From Candidatus Chlorohelix allophototropha (lineage in GTDB: Bacteria > Chloroflexota > Chloroflexia > Chloroheliales > Chloroheliaceae), in the NCBI RefSeq assembly GCF_030389965.1, contig NZ_CP128401.1, positions 310,001 through 374,000 of the forward strand: a DNA stretch of 64,000 nt, given 5' to 3'. Under the pieces are notes generated by a model, which had not been told where the DNA came from, did no database searches, and saw only the letters and a program-made list of their open reading frames with translations. A program made the translations under genes and the position numbers. Positions 43,462-52,853 of this stretch are shown one piece after another. The stretch's first letter is position 1, and the number at the start of each line of letters is the position of its first letter.

Positions 43462-45225
43462 ACCGGGCATAACCTGCGCTTCAGGTTTCTGGAATACTGG
43501 CAGCAGAATGGGGGGTTGGAGCGCTTTGGTTACCCCATCAGCGAGGAGCATAAAGAAGTTGACCCTGAAACAGGCAATGTATATGTGATGCAGTGGTTTG
43601 AACGCGCTAGGTTTGAGTCTCATCTAGAAAACCAGCGTCCTTATGATGTGCTGCTAGGGCTATTGGGGAAGCAGATTAAAACCCCAAAGGCTGGTAGTGT
43701 TGAGTTCGTGTGGAAGCTTGGTGGGGATTATAACGGGCTTAAGAACCCTAGTGGAGTAGCGATAGATAAAAGCGATAATGTCTATGTCGTCGACTCTGGT
43801 AACAATCGTATCCAGAAGTTTGATGCGAGTGGGAAGTTTCTGGCTAGGTGGGGTAACTATGGCAATGGAGTAGCGGTAGATAAAGATGGCAATGTCTATG
43901 TCGTCGACTCTGGTAACAATCGTATCCAGAAGTTTGATAGTAATGGGGAATTTCTCCTCGAATGGGGTAATCAAGGCAATAGCGATGGGCAGTTTAGCTC
44001 TCCCAACGGAATCGCAGGGGATAGTCAAGGCAATGTCTTTGTAGCCGATACATTAAACCATCGTATTCAGAAGTTTGACGGGAGCGGCAAGTTCCTCACG
44101 AAATGGGGCAGTTTGGGCAGCGGAGATGGGCAGTTTAGCTATCCCTATGGAATAGCGGTGGGCGAACAGGGCAATGTCTTCATCGCTGATTCTAACAACA
44201 GCCGCATCCAGAAGTTTGACGGAAACGGCAAGTTCCTACTCAAGTGGGGTAGCAGTGGTAGCGGAGATGGGCAGTTTAACTCTCCCGGTGGAATAGCGGT
44301 GGACGGGCAGGGCAATATCTTCGTCGCTGAATATGGTAACAACCGCATCCAGAAATTTGACGGCAGCGGCAGCTTCCTAACCAAATGGGGTGGTAACTAT
44401 GGTAGCGGGGATGGACAGTTTAGCTATCCCACAGGAGTAGCGGTGGATGGGCAGGGCAATATCTTCGTCGCTGATACTGGTAATTCTCGAATCCAGAAGC
44501 TTGATGGAAATGGTAGGTTCCTACTCAAGTGGGGTAGTCAGGGTAGCGGAGATGGGCAGTTTATAGGACCTTCTGGAATAGCAATAGACTCAAATAGCAA
44601 TATTTACATAGCAGATGGTGGCAATTTCCGCATTCAAAAATTTGATGTATATGGTAATTTCCTACTTAAGTGGGGTGGCCAGGGACAAGGAAACAGCCTG
44701 TTCAGTGCAGCTTTAACAATTGCAGCAGATTATATGGGTAATATCTACGTCGCCGATGGCGATAATAATTGTGTACAAAAGTTTGATAGTAATGGTAAAT
44801 TTATTCTGAGATGGGGTGTCAAAAATAGCGGGGATGGTCAATTCAATTATCCCGGAGGAATAGTAGTAGATAAACAAGGATATATATATGTAACAGATAG
44901 AGATAACCATCGCATTCAAAAATTTGATAGTAATGGAAAACTAATACTAAAATGGGGAAGCCAAGGTGAAAAGGATGGTCAGTTTAATCGTCCTCTGGGT
45001 ATTGGATTAGATAGTCAGGTTAATGTTTATATAACAGATATATATAACGCTCGAATACAAAAATTTGATTCGAATGGTCGGTTTTTATTAAAGTGGGGTA
45101 GTAAACAGCAAGGAAATGGGGATAGTGAATTCAGCTACACTGAAGGTATCGCAGTCGATAAATTGGGAAATATATATGTAACAGATATTGGTAACAATCG
45201 CATCCAGAAATTCCGGCAGCGTTGA
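43462..45225 (+). pseudogene. NHL-repeat protein 5, 3' part
   Basis: Resumes with GHNLRFRFLEYWQQNGG of the second W/Y-rich repeat and continues through about ten NHL repeats to RIQKFRQR. An open frame with its own ATG runs from 43516. No signal peptide remains with this part, so any product would stay in the cytoplasm. Two shortened repeats near 43787-43930 contain a near-perfect duplicate of the codons for NVYVVDSGNNRIQKFD. Confidence 0.85.
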
Positions 45226-45271
45226 GCTTACAGCTAACCAAGCAGCATACATACCAGAAAAGGAATAAACA

Positions 45272-46255
45272 ATGGCAAAGTTCTACCGCAGTATGAGCGC
45301 CGACCCGGCTAAAATAGATCCCACCGTTCTCGGCTGGCTCAACGACCGCCTCCCTGATGATTGCTGGGTGCTGGTCGAGTTCGCAGTCGATACCAAAAAC
45401 TGCGATTTCGCCATCCTAGCCGATAACAAAATAGCCGTCCTTGAGGTTAAAAGTATCAAATACCCCGTCAAGGGTTCGGCTAATTCGCGCTGGATCAATC
45501 TCAATAACAAAAAGCCGTTGGCAATCTCCTCTTCCACCGGCTACAGCGCCAACCCCGTTGGGCAAGCCCACAAGATTGCCGACACCCTCGTCGGGCACTT
45601 GCGCCAGAATATCTCCACTATCTTCGGTCAGGATTCTAAACTGCGACCAGAACGGCTCAAAGCCTTCCCCTTTGTGGTCATCCCCAAGCCCCATCCCAAA
45701 AACCAGATTGCCCGTGACGACGATTTCTGCTGGATTGCCGAGGGGCAGGAGCAATTCTTTGCCGCATTCCAAAAGCTCAAGTGGGATGCCGGCATCTCCC
45801 TAACACCCCTCCAAAAGGAACGTATCGTAAAAATGCTCAACTTGGAATATATCTCCAACCCTGAAAAGCTCTTCTCAGCCGGTTTGCCTACCCCTACCAG
45901 TAGCGGTGGTGAGGAAGAACTGATACCCGAACAGGAAGCTTTGGACGGTTGGGTGTCGCTGGATTATGGGAACGGTGTAACCGAAGAGTATCATTTGACC
46001 GACCGGATTACCAGAATAGGACGCGATAGAAACAATCATATCGTGGTAGATGATAGCCAAGTCTCTCGCGAGCATTGCCAGCTTGAATTCCGGAACGGGG
46101 ACTACTACCTGCGGGATGTGGGCAGCAAACACGGCACAACAGTGAAAGGGCGCAAGCTAAAAAAGAACGAACTGGAGCTTGTAAGCAACGGAACCGCTAT
46201 TCAACTTTCCAGCAAGGGTGTGAAGCTAATTTTGTACAGCAGTGGGAATGTCTAG
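45272..46255 (+). CDS. NERD-FHA protein
   Basis: 327 residues. The N-terminal 180 residues form a NERD (nuclease-related) domain of the PD-(D/E)XK fold: CDFAILADNKIAVLEVKS shows the D...E-x-K core, after an E in VEFAVD. The C-terminal part is a typical FHA domain, RIGRDRNNHIVVDDSQVSREHC and DVGSKHGTTVKG. It could bring a nuclease to phosphothreonine-labelled partners. AAAGGA lies eight bases before the ATG. It follows NHL gene 5 by 46 bases and precedes NHL gene 6, so it belongs to the box-e unit, now interrupted by IS elements. Confidence 0.88.
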   Translation: MAKFYRSMSADPAKIDPTVLGWLNDRLPDDCWVLVEFAVDTKNCDFAILADNKIAVLEVKSIKYPVKGSANSRWINLNNKKPLAISSSTGYSANPVGQAHKIADTLVGHLRQNISTIFGQDSKLRPERLKAFPFVVIPKPHPKNQIARDDDFCWIAEGQEQFFAAFQKLKWDAGISLTPLQKERIVKMLNLEYISNPEKLFSAGLPTPTSSGGEEELIPEQEALDGWVSLDYGNGVTEEYHLTDRITRIGRDRNNHIVVDDSQVSREHCQLEFRNGDYYLRDVGSKHGTTVKGRKLKKNELELVSNGTAIQLSSKGVKLILYSSGNV

Positions 46256-46292
46256 CAGTTAATGCGGGGTAAAGTTCAGGGAGGATAAGGGG

Positions 46293-47667
46293 ATGGTCAG
46301 CCGAAAGCGCTTAGGGATAAGCAGCATAGTTTTTGTGGTATTGATGGTTAGCTCGTTGTTTAGCACAGCCTTGCCTCCGCTATTTGCCGAGGACAGTCAA
46401 TACTTCCCGGAGACGGGGCATACGGTAAGCGGGAAGTTTCTGGACTATTGGCGGAGCAATGGCGGCTTGCCTACTTACGGCTACCCCATCACCGAGGCGC
46501 AGATGGAAACTGACCCTGAAACCGGCAAGCAATTTCTCACCCAATGGTTTGAGAGGCACAGATTGGAGTTGCACCCTGAGAATGCGGGCACAAAGTACGA
46601 GGTACTGGCTGGACTTCTTGGCAAAGACCTGCGCCGAGAAGCGCTAGCGGTTGACCCCGATTTCCAGAAGGCGGATGTTCTCAATAACACTGCCTACTCC
46701 AAAGATGTGCAGTGGTATTTCCCCGAAACCGGACATAACCTGCGCTTCCGCTTCCTAGATTATTGGCAGCAGAACGGAGGTCTGGAACGCTTTGGCTACC
46801 CTATTTCTGAGGAGCATAAAGAGGTTGACCCTGAAACCGGCAACGTGTTTGTAATGCAGTGGTTTGAGCGGGCTAGGTTTGAGTCACATCCTGAAAATGC
46901 CAACACCCCCTATGATGTGTTGTTAGGCTTACTGGGAAAGCAGATAAAGATCCCAAAAACCGGCAACGTTGAGTTCGTGTGGAAAATCGGGGGAGTGGAT
47001 TATAACGGGCTTAAAAACCCTTACGGGGTGGCAGTAGATGGGCAAAGCAATGTCTTTGTTGCCGATACTGATAACAACCGCATCCGGAAGTTTGATAACA
47101 GCGGCAGATTCCTCGCCCAGTGGGGCAGCTTTGGAAACGGTGATGGGTACTTTAACAACCCCAGAGGAATAGCAGTGGACGAGCAAGGCAATGTCTACGT
47201 GGCTAATTATGGTAACTCTCGCATCCAGAAGTTTGATCAAAATGGCCGCTTCTTGCTCAATTGGGGTAGCGATGGCAGCGGGGATGGGCAGCTTTCCTTG
47301 CCCATCGGAGTAGCGGTGGACGGGCAGGGCAGTGTCTTTGTTGTCGACTCTGGTAATGGTCGCATCCAGAAGTTTGATGGGAACGGGAGATTCCTACTCA
47401 AGTGGGGCAGCCAAGGTACTGGAGACGGGGAGTTTGACTCTCTTTGGGGAATAGCTGTAGATGGACAGGGCAGTGTTTTTGTTTCTGATATTCTTAATCA
47501 CCGCATCCAGAAGTTTGACGGGAATGGCAGGTTCCTTCTTAAGTGGGGCAGTTATGGCAATGGTGATGGACAATTTGCAGGTCCTGAAGGAATAGCTGTA
47601 GATGGACAAGGTAATGTATATGTGGCTAGTAGCAGTAACAATCGTATCCAGAAATTTAACAATAATG
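46293..47667 (+). pseudogene. NHL-repeat protein 6, 5' part, split by an IS66-type element
   Basis: Starts at an ATG preceded by GGAGG. Signal peptide (IVFVVLMVSSLFS, FAEDS), the two W/Y-rich repeats and about seven NHL repeats. At 47668 the frame enters the IS66-type copy 2 and would end at 47825, adding ~52 foreign residues after IQKFNNNGN. On paper removal of 47668-49179 joins FNNNG to GHFLLRWGS in frame, giving a 786-residue protein. Confidence 0.87.
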
Positions 47668-49171
47668 GTAACAGTTCAGACCAAAAGCTTGGGAAGGGGA
47701 GGATGCCCACAAAAAGTGTCAAGGAGCGCAACCAACAAGTTTTCACCTTGCTTTTTCATGGTGGAAAGGTAGCCTCTTATCCGACAAAAGAAGCTGGCAC
47801 CTTCCTGGCTGCGAAAACAACCTGAAACTTTTTGTTGCACTTTAACCATCCGAATATCACGCTCGGCTAAATTGTTATCAAAAGGCACGTCAAAACGGTA
47901 GGCAAACAGCAGCACTTGATGACGCTGTTTATCCAGCCGATCCAGTAAGTTCTTAGGCTTGCTCTGCCGGGGCTTGCCCCGTTTTCCACAAGGCCAACCA
48001 CCCTGGGGAGGAGGATTAGCTGCCAGACCCTGTGCGATCAATTGCTGGTAGCGCTCTTCGAAATGCGCTAACCGTGCACTGCTTAAACTGGTTTCAGACC
48101 TAGCCCTGGCGACTTCCACTTCTTCTTTCAAGTCCACAAGAAGGGTGGTGAACTCAGCCGCCCACGCCTGCTTGAGTTGTTCGTAGACAAAAGCAAGTTC
48201 CCTGAGATGATGGGCGTTACACAGACCGTGGGTACAGGCATAGCGCAGATAGTTAGACCAACCATCGTGGATCGCTGCGCCCTGGAAAGCCGGTAAAATC
48301 CCAATCTCGTCTGTGGCTTTACTACCTCGCCGTAAATGGTGAGCATAGTGGGTTAAATGTGGTGTGCTGGCTACGTGCAACCAGTGGCGCTTGCCTTCTA
48401 CGTACAACCCGGTTTCATCGCAATGTAACACTTTGACCTGGGTAAGCGCTGTCTTGATGGTTTTTTCTGGCTCAGCCAATTGCTCGTAGCACTCCGCTAT
48501 CATATTGACCAAACTGCCGGGTGAAAGACTTTCGCTGTAGATTTCATTAAGTAGCTCGCACACCCGGGCATAAGGCAGCAGTTGATAAGTGATCAGGTAA
48601 ACTGCCAGAGCCCGAAACCCAGGTCCGTATTGCACCCAATTCTTGACGGACTGCGGGAATTTGGCTTTGGTAACAGTCTGACAAGTAGGACACTTTTTGC
48701 TGTAAGTGCGGTGTTCGGTGACGTGCAGTTTGAGTTGAGTAGGCAGCTCAAAAACCTGACGAGGCTCGAAGTGAGGTAGCGCTGCTTCTTTGGTTAAGTC
48801 AGTCTGGCACTTTTCACAGGTGGTGGGCAGATGCGCAATCACTGCATCCGGGTTTTCGCTTTGTTTAAGAGCCTGACCCTCGTGACCAGGTTGACCACCC
48901 GGTTTCTTACCGCTGGATTTGCGCAAGCTGCGTTTTTTGGGCGAGCGCTTAAACCCGTCGGAAGAAGGCGGTTTGGAAGAATTATGGCTATCTTGAGAGA
49001 GCCGGGCTTCAAGGGTTTGAATACGTTCTATCAGTTGGGCAATCAAAGCTGCCTGTGAAGCGGCTTTAGCTTCAAGTTGGGCGTAATCGTTTTGAAGTTG
49101 GGCTAATTGCTCTTCTAATGTCATTTTATTAGTCTACCAGCCTCGTCAACTGACCCTGGCTGAATTGTTAC
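47668..49171. mobile_element. IS66-type element, copy 2, 1504 bp, inverted relative to copy 1
   Basis: Ends GTAACAGTTCAGACC and GTAACAATTCAGCC (read inward), flanked by the 8-bp duplication CAATAATG at 47660-47667 and 49172-49179. Exactly as long as copy 1 but in the opposite orientation, so the segment between (about 41.7-47.7 kb) could invert by recombination. Confidence 0.9.
47676..49124 (-). CDS. IS66-family transposase (copy 2)
   Basis: 482 residues, the same domain order and DDE motifs as copy 1 and nearly identical after residue 30. The N-terminus MTLEEQLAQLQNDYAQLEAK differs from copy 1 in most positions up to about residue 28, a mosaic junction. PPSSDGFK here replaces PPSSDEFK in copy 1. 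Reading direction is opposite to the host gene. Confidence 0.9.
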   Translation of the reverse strand: MTLEEQLAQLQNDYAQLEAKAASQAALIAQLIERIQTLEARLSQDSHNSSKPPSSDGFKRSPKKRSLRKSSGKKPGGQPGHEGQALKQSENPDAVIAHLPTTCEKCQTDLTKEAALPHFEPRQVFELPTQLKLHVTEHRTYSKKCPTCQTVTKAKFPQSVKNWVQYGPGFRALAVYLITYQLLPYARVCELLNEIYSESLSPGSLVNMIAECYEQLAEPEKTIKTALTQVKVLHCDETGLYVEGKRHWLHVASTPHLTHYAHHLRRGSKATDEIGILPAFQGAAIHDGWSNYLRYACTHGLCNAHHLRELAFVYEQLKQAWAAEFTTLLVDLKEEVEVARARSETSLSSARLAHFEERYQQLIAQGLAANPPPQGGWPCGKRGKPRQSKPKNLLDRLDKQRHQVLLFAYRFDVPFDNNLAERDIRMVKVQQKVSGCFRSQEGASFFCRIRGYLSTMKKQGENLLVALLDTFCGHPPLPKLLV

Positions 49172-49179
49172 CAATAATG

Positions 49180-50165
49180 GTCATTTCTTACTCAGATGGG
49201 GCAGCCAAGGTACTGGAGATGGGCAGTTTAGCTTTTCATTTGGAATAGCAGTAGACGGACAGGATAATGTTTTTATCGCTGATAGAGACAACAATCGTAT
49301 CCAGAAATTTGATGGAAATGGCAGATTCCTGACCAAATGGGGTATTCAGGGAAATAGTAATGGGCAGTTTAAGAAACTAGGGGGGATAGCAACTGATAAA
49401 CAGGGCAATATATATGTAGCTGATGGGTATAACAATTGCATCCAGAAGTTTGATGGGAACGGAAGATTCCTACTCAAGTGGGGTAATTATGGTAGCGGAG
49501 ATGGACAATTTATCTATCGGTGGCAAATGAGAGTAGCAGTGGATGGTCAGGGCAATGTCTTCGTAACCGATTCAGGTAACAACCGCATTCAGAAGTTTGA
49601 CGGGAACGGAAGATTCCTACTCAAGTGGGGTAATTATGGTAGCGGAGATGGACAATTTGATGATCCCAAAGGAGTAGCAGTGGACGGACAGGGTAATGTC
49701 TTTGTCTCTGATTCTAGCACCAATCCGAGTCAATCTAATAACGATCGCATCCAGAAATTTGACGGAAATGGCAGGTTCCTTCTTAAGTGGGGCAGCCAAG
49801 GTACTGGAGATGGGCAGTTTTACTTTCCGGATGGAATAGCAGTCGATAGACAAGATAATATTTTTGTAGCAGATAATACTGCTAGTATTCAGAAGTTTGA
49901 CAAGCAAGGCCATTTCCTACTCAAGTGGGATTCTTATAACCATGACATTGCAGTGGATAGTCAAGGCAATGTTTTTTCCGTCGGTGGCAGGGAGATGTAT
50001 ATCCAGAAGTTTGACGGGAACGGCAAGCTCTTACTCAAGTGGGGTAGCCAGGGTAGTGTAGATGGGCAGTTTAACAATCCCAGCGGAATAGCTGTGGATG
50101 GACAGGGCAATATCTTCGTCGCTGATACTTTTAACGCTCGCATCCAAAAGTTCCGGCAGCGTTAG
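49180..50165 (+). pseudogene. NHL-repeat protein 6, 3' part
   Basis: Continues with HFLLRWGSQGTGDGQF and about seven further NHL repeats to RIQKFRQR. It contains an ATG-started open frame from 49527, but no signal peptide. Some repeats are very similar to each other (GRFLLKWGNYGSGDGQF), as after recent duplication. Confidence 0.83.
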
Positions 50166-50199
50166 CGGGAAATGCCCTTATTGGCTTTTCGCAGAAAAT

Positions 50200-50245
50200 A
50201 TTTTTAGCGACAAATTTAACGCAAAGAGTGTGGATGGCTTATACT
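50200..50245 (+). promoter_or_regulatory. Regulon box f and -10 of the kinase-WD40 operon
   Basis: Perfect ATTTTTAGCGACA (50200-50212), 27 bp, TATACT (50240-50245). Transcription should start near 50252 and lead into the structured leader. Confidence 0.75.
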
Positions 50246-50251
50246 AATAAC

Positions 50252-50437
50252 TAATCGCAGACCTTTGCGGTCTGGAGAAAGAGCAATCAGGACTGGTGGC
50301 TGTAGCCCTGATGTAGCCGGAGATGTACCCAATCTACCGGATCAGTAAGTGCAAACTTATTGCTTGTCGGGTCGCAAGACCCTGCCACGTGGTGACCCTG
50401 CCGGTACAGTCAGGGTCGCTTTTCTCGTTTCTTGGCT
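50252..50437 (+). ncRNA. Structured 5' leader RNA, copy 1 (candidate cis-regulatory RNA)
   Basis: Stems: 50258-50274 (CAGACC/GGTCTG), 50286-50312 (ATCAGG/CCTGAT), 50317-50340 (CCGGAGAT/ATCTACCGG with one bulge), 50346-50359 (TAAGT-GCAA-ACTTA), 50369-50382 (GGGTC-GCAA-GACCC), and 50394-50417 (GACCCTG/CAGGGTC) followed by TTTTCTCGTTT. Two stems close with GCAA tetraloops, and the last resembles a Rho-independent attenuator. The gene starts 94 bases later. Nearly the same sequence lies before the kinase-TIR gene (+6006), and base changes between them fall mainly in loops or keep pairing (ATCAGG to GTCAGG by wobble). No known riboswitch consensus fits. Confidence 0.65.
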
Positions 50438-50510
50438 TCCGACGCAGTGAATAATCGATACAGGTTTAGGACACAGCAATGTTGGTGCCAGCTAGGATGA
50501 GCAGAGACAT

Positions 50511-52802
50511 ATGAATGAAACCGTCTATGCTGTAATAGAACTCGAAGCGGGCTATCAAGTAGATAAGTATATCCTTGAAGAACGGCTTGGCAGCGGCGGA
50601 TTTGGTGAAGTGTGGCTGGCACGCCACCAAAACAGGAATATGGAAGGCAAGAAATATGCCGTCAAGTTCCTATCTATTCCCGATCTTAGCGTAAAGAACC
50701 GCTTTGAACGGGAAATTAAAATTCTGGCGCAGCTAGATAGCAACCCTCATATTATCAAAGCTACCGATTGCGGCGAAATCATTGGAACTATTCAGGAAAT
50801 AGACAAAGCCACTGAAAAAGTTATCGGCGAATGGAAAAAGCAAATAATTCCTTTTCTGGTGATGGAGTATGCCGTAAAAGGCGATCTCTCAAAACTGGTG
50901 GGGAAAATAGCCCCTGCGGAAATAGCCGGATATTTGGCACAAATCGCCGACGGTCTGGATTTTGCCCATAAACATGGCTATATTCACCGGGACTTGAAAC
51001 CGGGCAATCTGCTACGGGATAGCCAAAACGTAATAAAAATAGCCGACTTCGGGATTGCGCATGCGGAGGGAAGCACTTCAACTAGAACCGGCAGGGGCTT
51101 AGGAACTGCCACGCATATGGCGCCGGAACAATTTGAGGATGCCAAGCGGGTGGGCAATACCGTCGATATATACAGCTTGGGAGTGGTAGCCTTTCAATTA
51201 CTTACAGGCAGCTTGCCATTTTTGGGCGCAAATTATGTCCAGTTGGCTAATGCCCATCTGCAGAAATCGGTACCACTTCTGAGCAAGTACCGGATGGGCT
51301 TGCCTTCCGGCTTACAAGCGGTAATCGAGAAGGCGATGGCGAAAGAGGCGAGCACCCGCTACCAAACGGCAAGAGCCTTTGCGGCGGCATTCGAGCGGGC
51401 GCTTGTACCGGAAAAGCCTGCCCCCGTAGTGCCACCCACCGAGGCTTATTCTGCGGATGCTCGGAGAGGATACCCACCCCCTAACCCGGTAAAACCGCCG
51501 CAATATGAGTACCCAAACCCATCGCCCCCAGTTTACCCACCTGTAAACCCCCGCATAGAGGCGGAAAAGCCGCGCCCCTATCAACCGCCCCAAGCAGAAA
51601 AAACCCGCCCCCCACGCCGGAGAATAAAACTGGGATGGCTAGCGGGAATCGGCTTGTTGGTGGTTGCGGTGATAGTGGCGCTGCTGACCCTGAATGCAAG
51701 CGGCGGAAGCGCTACCCCTACCCCAACAACTGAGGCTACCACAGTAGTGACTACAACCACCGCCCCTACCAAAGCGGATACCACCGCGGCAGCCACCGCT
51801 ACGCCAATTGCTGCGGCTACCACAGTAGCGATTGCAACCACCGCCCCTACCAAAGCGGCTACTACTGCGCCCGCCACGACAGTAGCTACAGCAACCCCAC
51901 TCCCTCCAAGCGCCTCTTTCAAACTCCTCAACACCCTCAGCGGACATTCTCACTGGGTCGAATCGGTAGCGTACAGCCCTGACGGCAAAACCCTCGCCAG
52001 CGGGAGTTTGGATAACAGCATCAAGCTGTGGGATGCGGTTACCGGCAAGGAACTGCGCACTCTCAGTGGTCACACTAGCGCTGTCGAATCGGTAGCATAC
52101 AGCCCGGACGGCAAAACCCTCGCCAGTAGCGGGAGTAATGATTACAGCATCAAGCTGTGGGATGCGGTTACCGGCAAGGAACTGCGCACCCTCAGCGATC
52201 ATGACTATGTCAGGTCGGTAGCGTACAGCCCTGACGGCAAAACCCTCGCCAGCGGGAGTGGGGCTAACAGCATCAAGCTGTGGGACATTGCCACGGGCAA
52301 GGAACTACGCACCCTCAGCGGTCATTCTTACGCTGTCGAATCGGTAGCGTACAGCCCTGACGGCAAAACCCTCGCCAGCGGGAGTGGGGATAACAGCATC
52401 AAGCTGTGGGACACCGCGACGGGCAAGGAACTGCGCACTCTCAACGGACATTCTAACTCTGTCTATTCAGTAGCATTTAGCCCTGACGGCAAAACCCTCG
52501 CCAGCGGGAGTGGGGATAACAGCATCAAGCTGTGGGACAGCGCCACGGGGAAGGAACTGCGCATCCTCAGCGGACATTCTAAAGCGGTCTATTCGTTAGC
52601 CTTTAGCCCTGACGGCAAAACCCTCGCCAGCGGGAGTGGGGATAACAGCATCAAGCTGTGGGACAGCGCCATGGGGAAAGAACTGCGCACCCTCAGCGGA
52701 CATTCTCAACTTGTCAAATCGATAGCGTTCAGCCCGGACGGCAAGAGCCTCGCCAGCGGGAGTTGGGATAAAACCATCAAGCTGTGGGGGGTGGGAAGTT
52801 GA
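50511..52802 (+). CDS. Membrane Ser/Thr kinase with WD40 propeller sensor
   Basis: 763 residues. Kinase domain (15-285) with glycine loop GSGGFGEV, KKYAVKF lysine, HRDLKPGNLL and IADFGIAH, all catalytic residues intact. A Pro-rich linker, a membrane helix (WLAGIGLLVVAVIVALL, about 375-392), a Thr-rich linker and exactly seven WD40 repeats follow (466-763; e.g. VESVAYSPDGKTLASGSLDNSIKLWD), enough for a closed propeller, placed outside the cell. It likely senses an extracellular ligand and signals inward; FHA proteins of the same regulon are plausible readers. First gene behind box f; a kinase-FGE gene follows after 51 bases. Confidence 0.92.
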   Translation: MNETVYAVIELEAGYQVDKYILEERLGSGGFGEVWLARHQNRNMEGKKYAVKFLSIPDLSVKNRFEREIKILAQLDSNPHIIKATDCGEIIGTIQEIDKATEKVIGEWKKQIIPFLVMEYAVKGDLSKLVGKIAPAEIAGYLAQIADGLDFAHKHGYIHRDLKPGNLLRDSQNVIKIADFGIAHAEGSTSTRTGRGLGTATHMAPEQFEDAKRVGNTVDIYSLGVVAFQLLTGSLPFLGANYVQLANAHLQKSVPLLSKYRMGLPSGLQAVIEKAMAKEASTRYQTARAFAAAFERALVPEKPAPVVPPTEAYSADARRGYPPPNPVKPPQYEYPNPSPPVYPPVNPRIEAEKPRPYQPPQAEKTRPPRRRIKLGWLAGIGLLVVAVIVALLTLNASGGSATPTPTTEATTVVTTTTAPTKADTTAAATATPIAAATTVAIATTAPTKAATTAPATTVATATPLPPSASFKLLNTLSGHSHWVESVAYSPDGKTLASGSLDNSIKLWDAVTGKELRTLSGHTSAVESVAYSPDGKTLASSGSNDYSIKLWDAVTGKELRTLSDHDYVRSVAYSPDGKTLASGSGANSIKLWDIATGKELRTLSGHSYAVESVAYSPDGKTLASGSGDNSIKLWDTATGKELRTLNGHSNSVYSVAFSPDGKTLASGSGDNSIKLWDSATGKELRILSGHSKAVYSLAFSPDGKTLASGSGDNSIKLWDSAMGKELRTLSGHSQLVKSIAFSPDGKSLASGSWDKTIKLWGVGS

Positions 52803-52853
52803 GCAATCTGGATAAACCGGAACAGGCAACCGCGTTAGTAGCGAGGAAAAGCA

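Noticed and set aside
50252-50437. Leader as c-di-GMP-I or another known riboswitch
   Set aside because: A GCAAAC string is present, but it is part of a TAAGT-GCAA-ACTTA hairpin and the other conserved blocks are missing.
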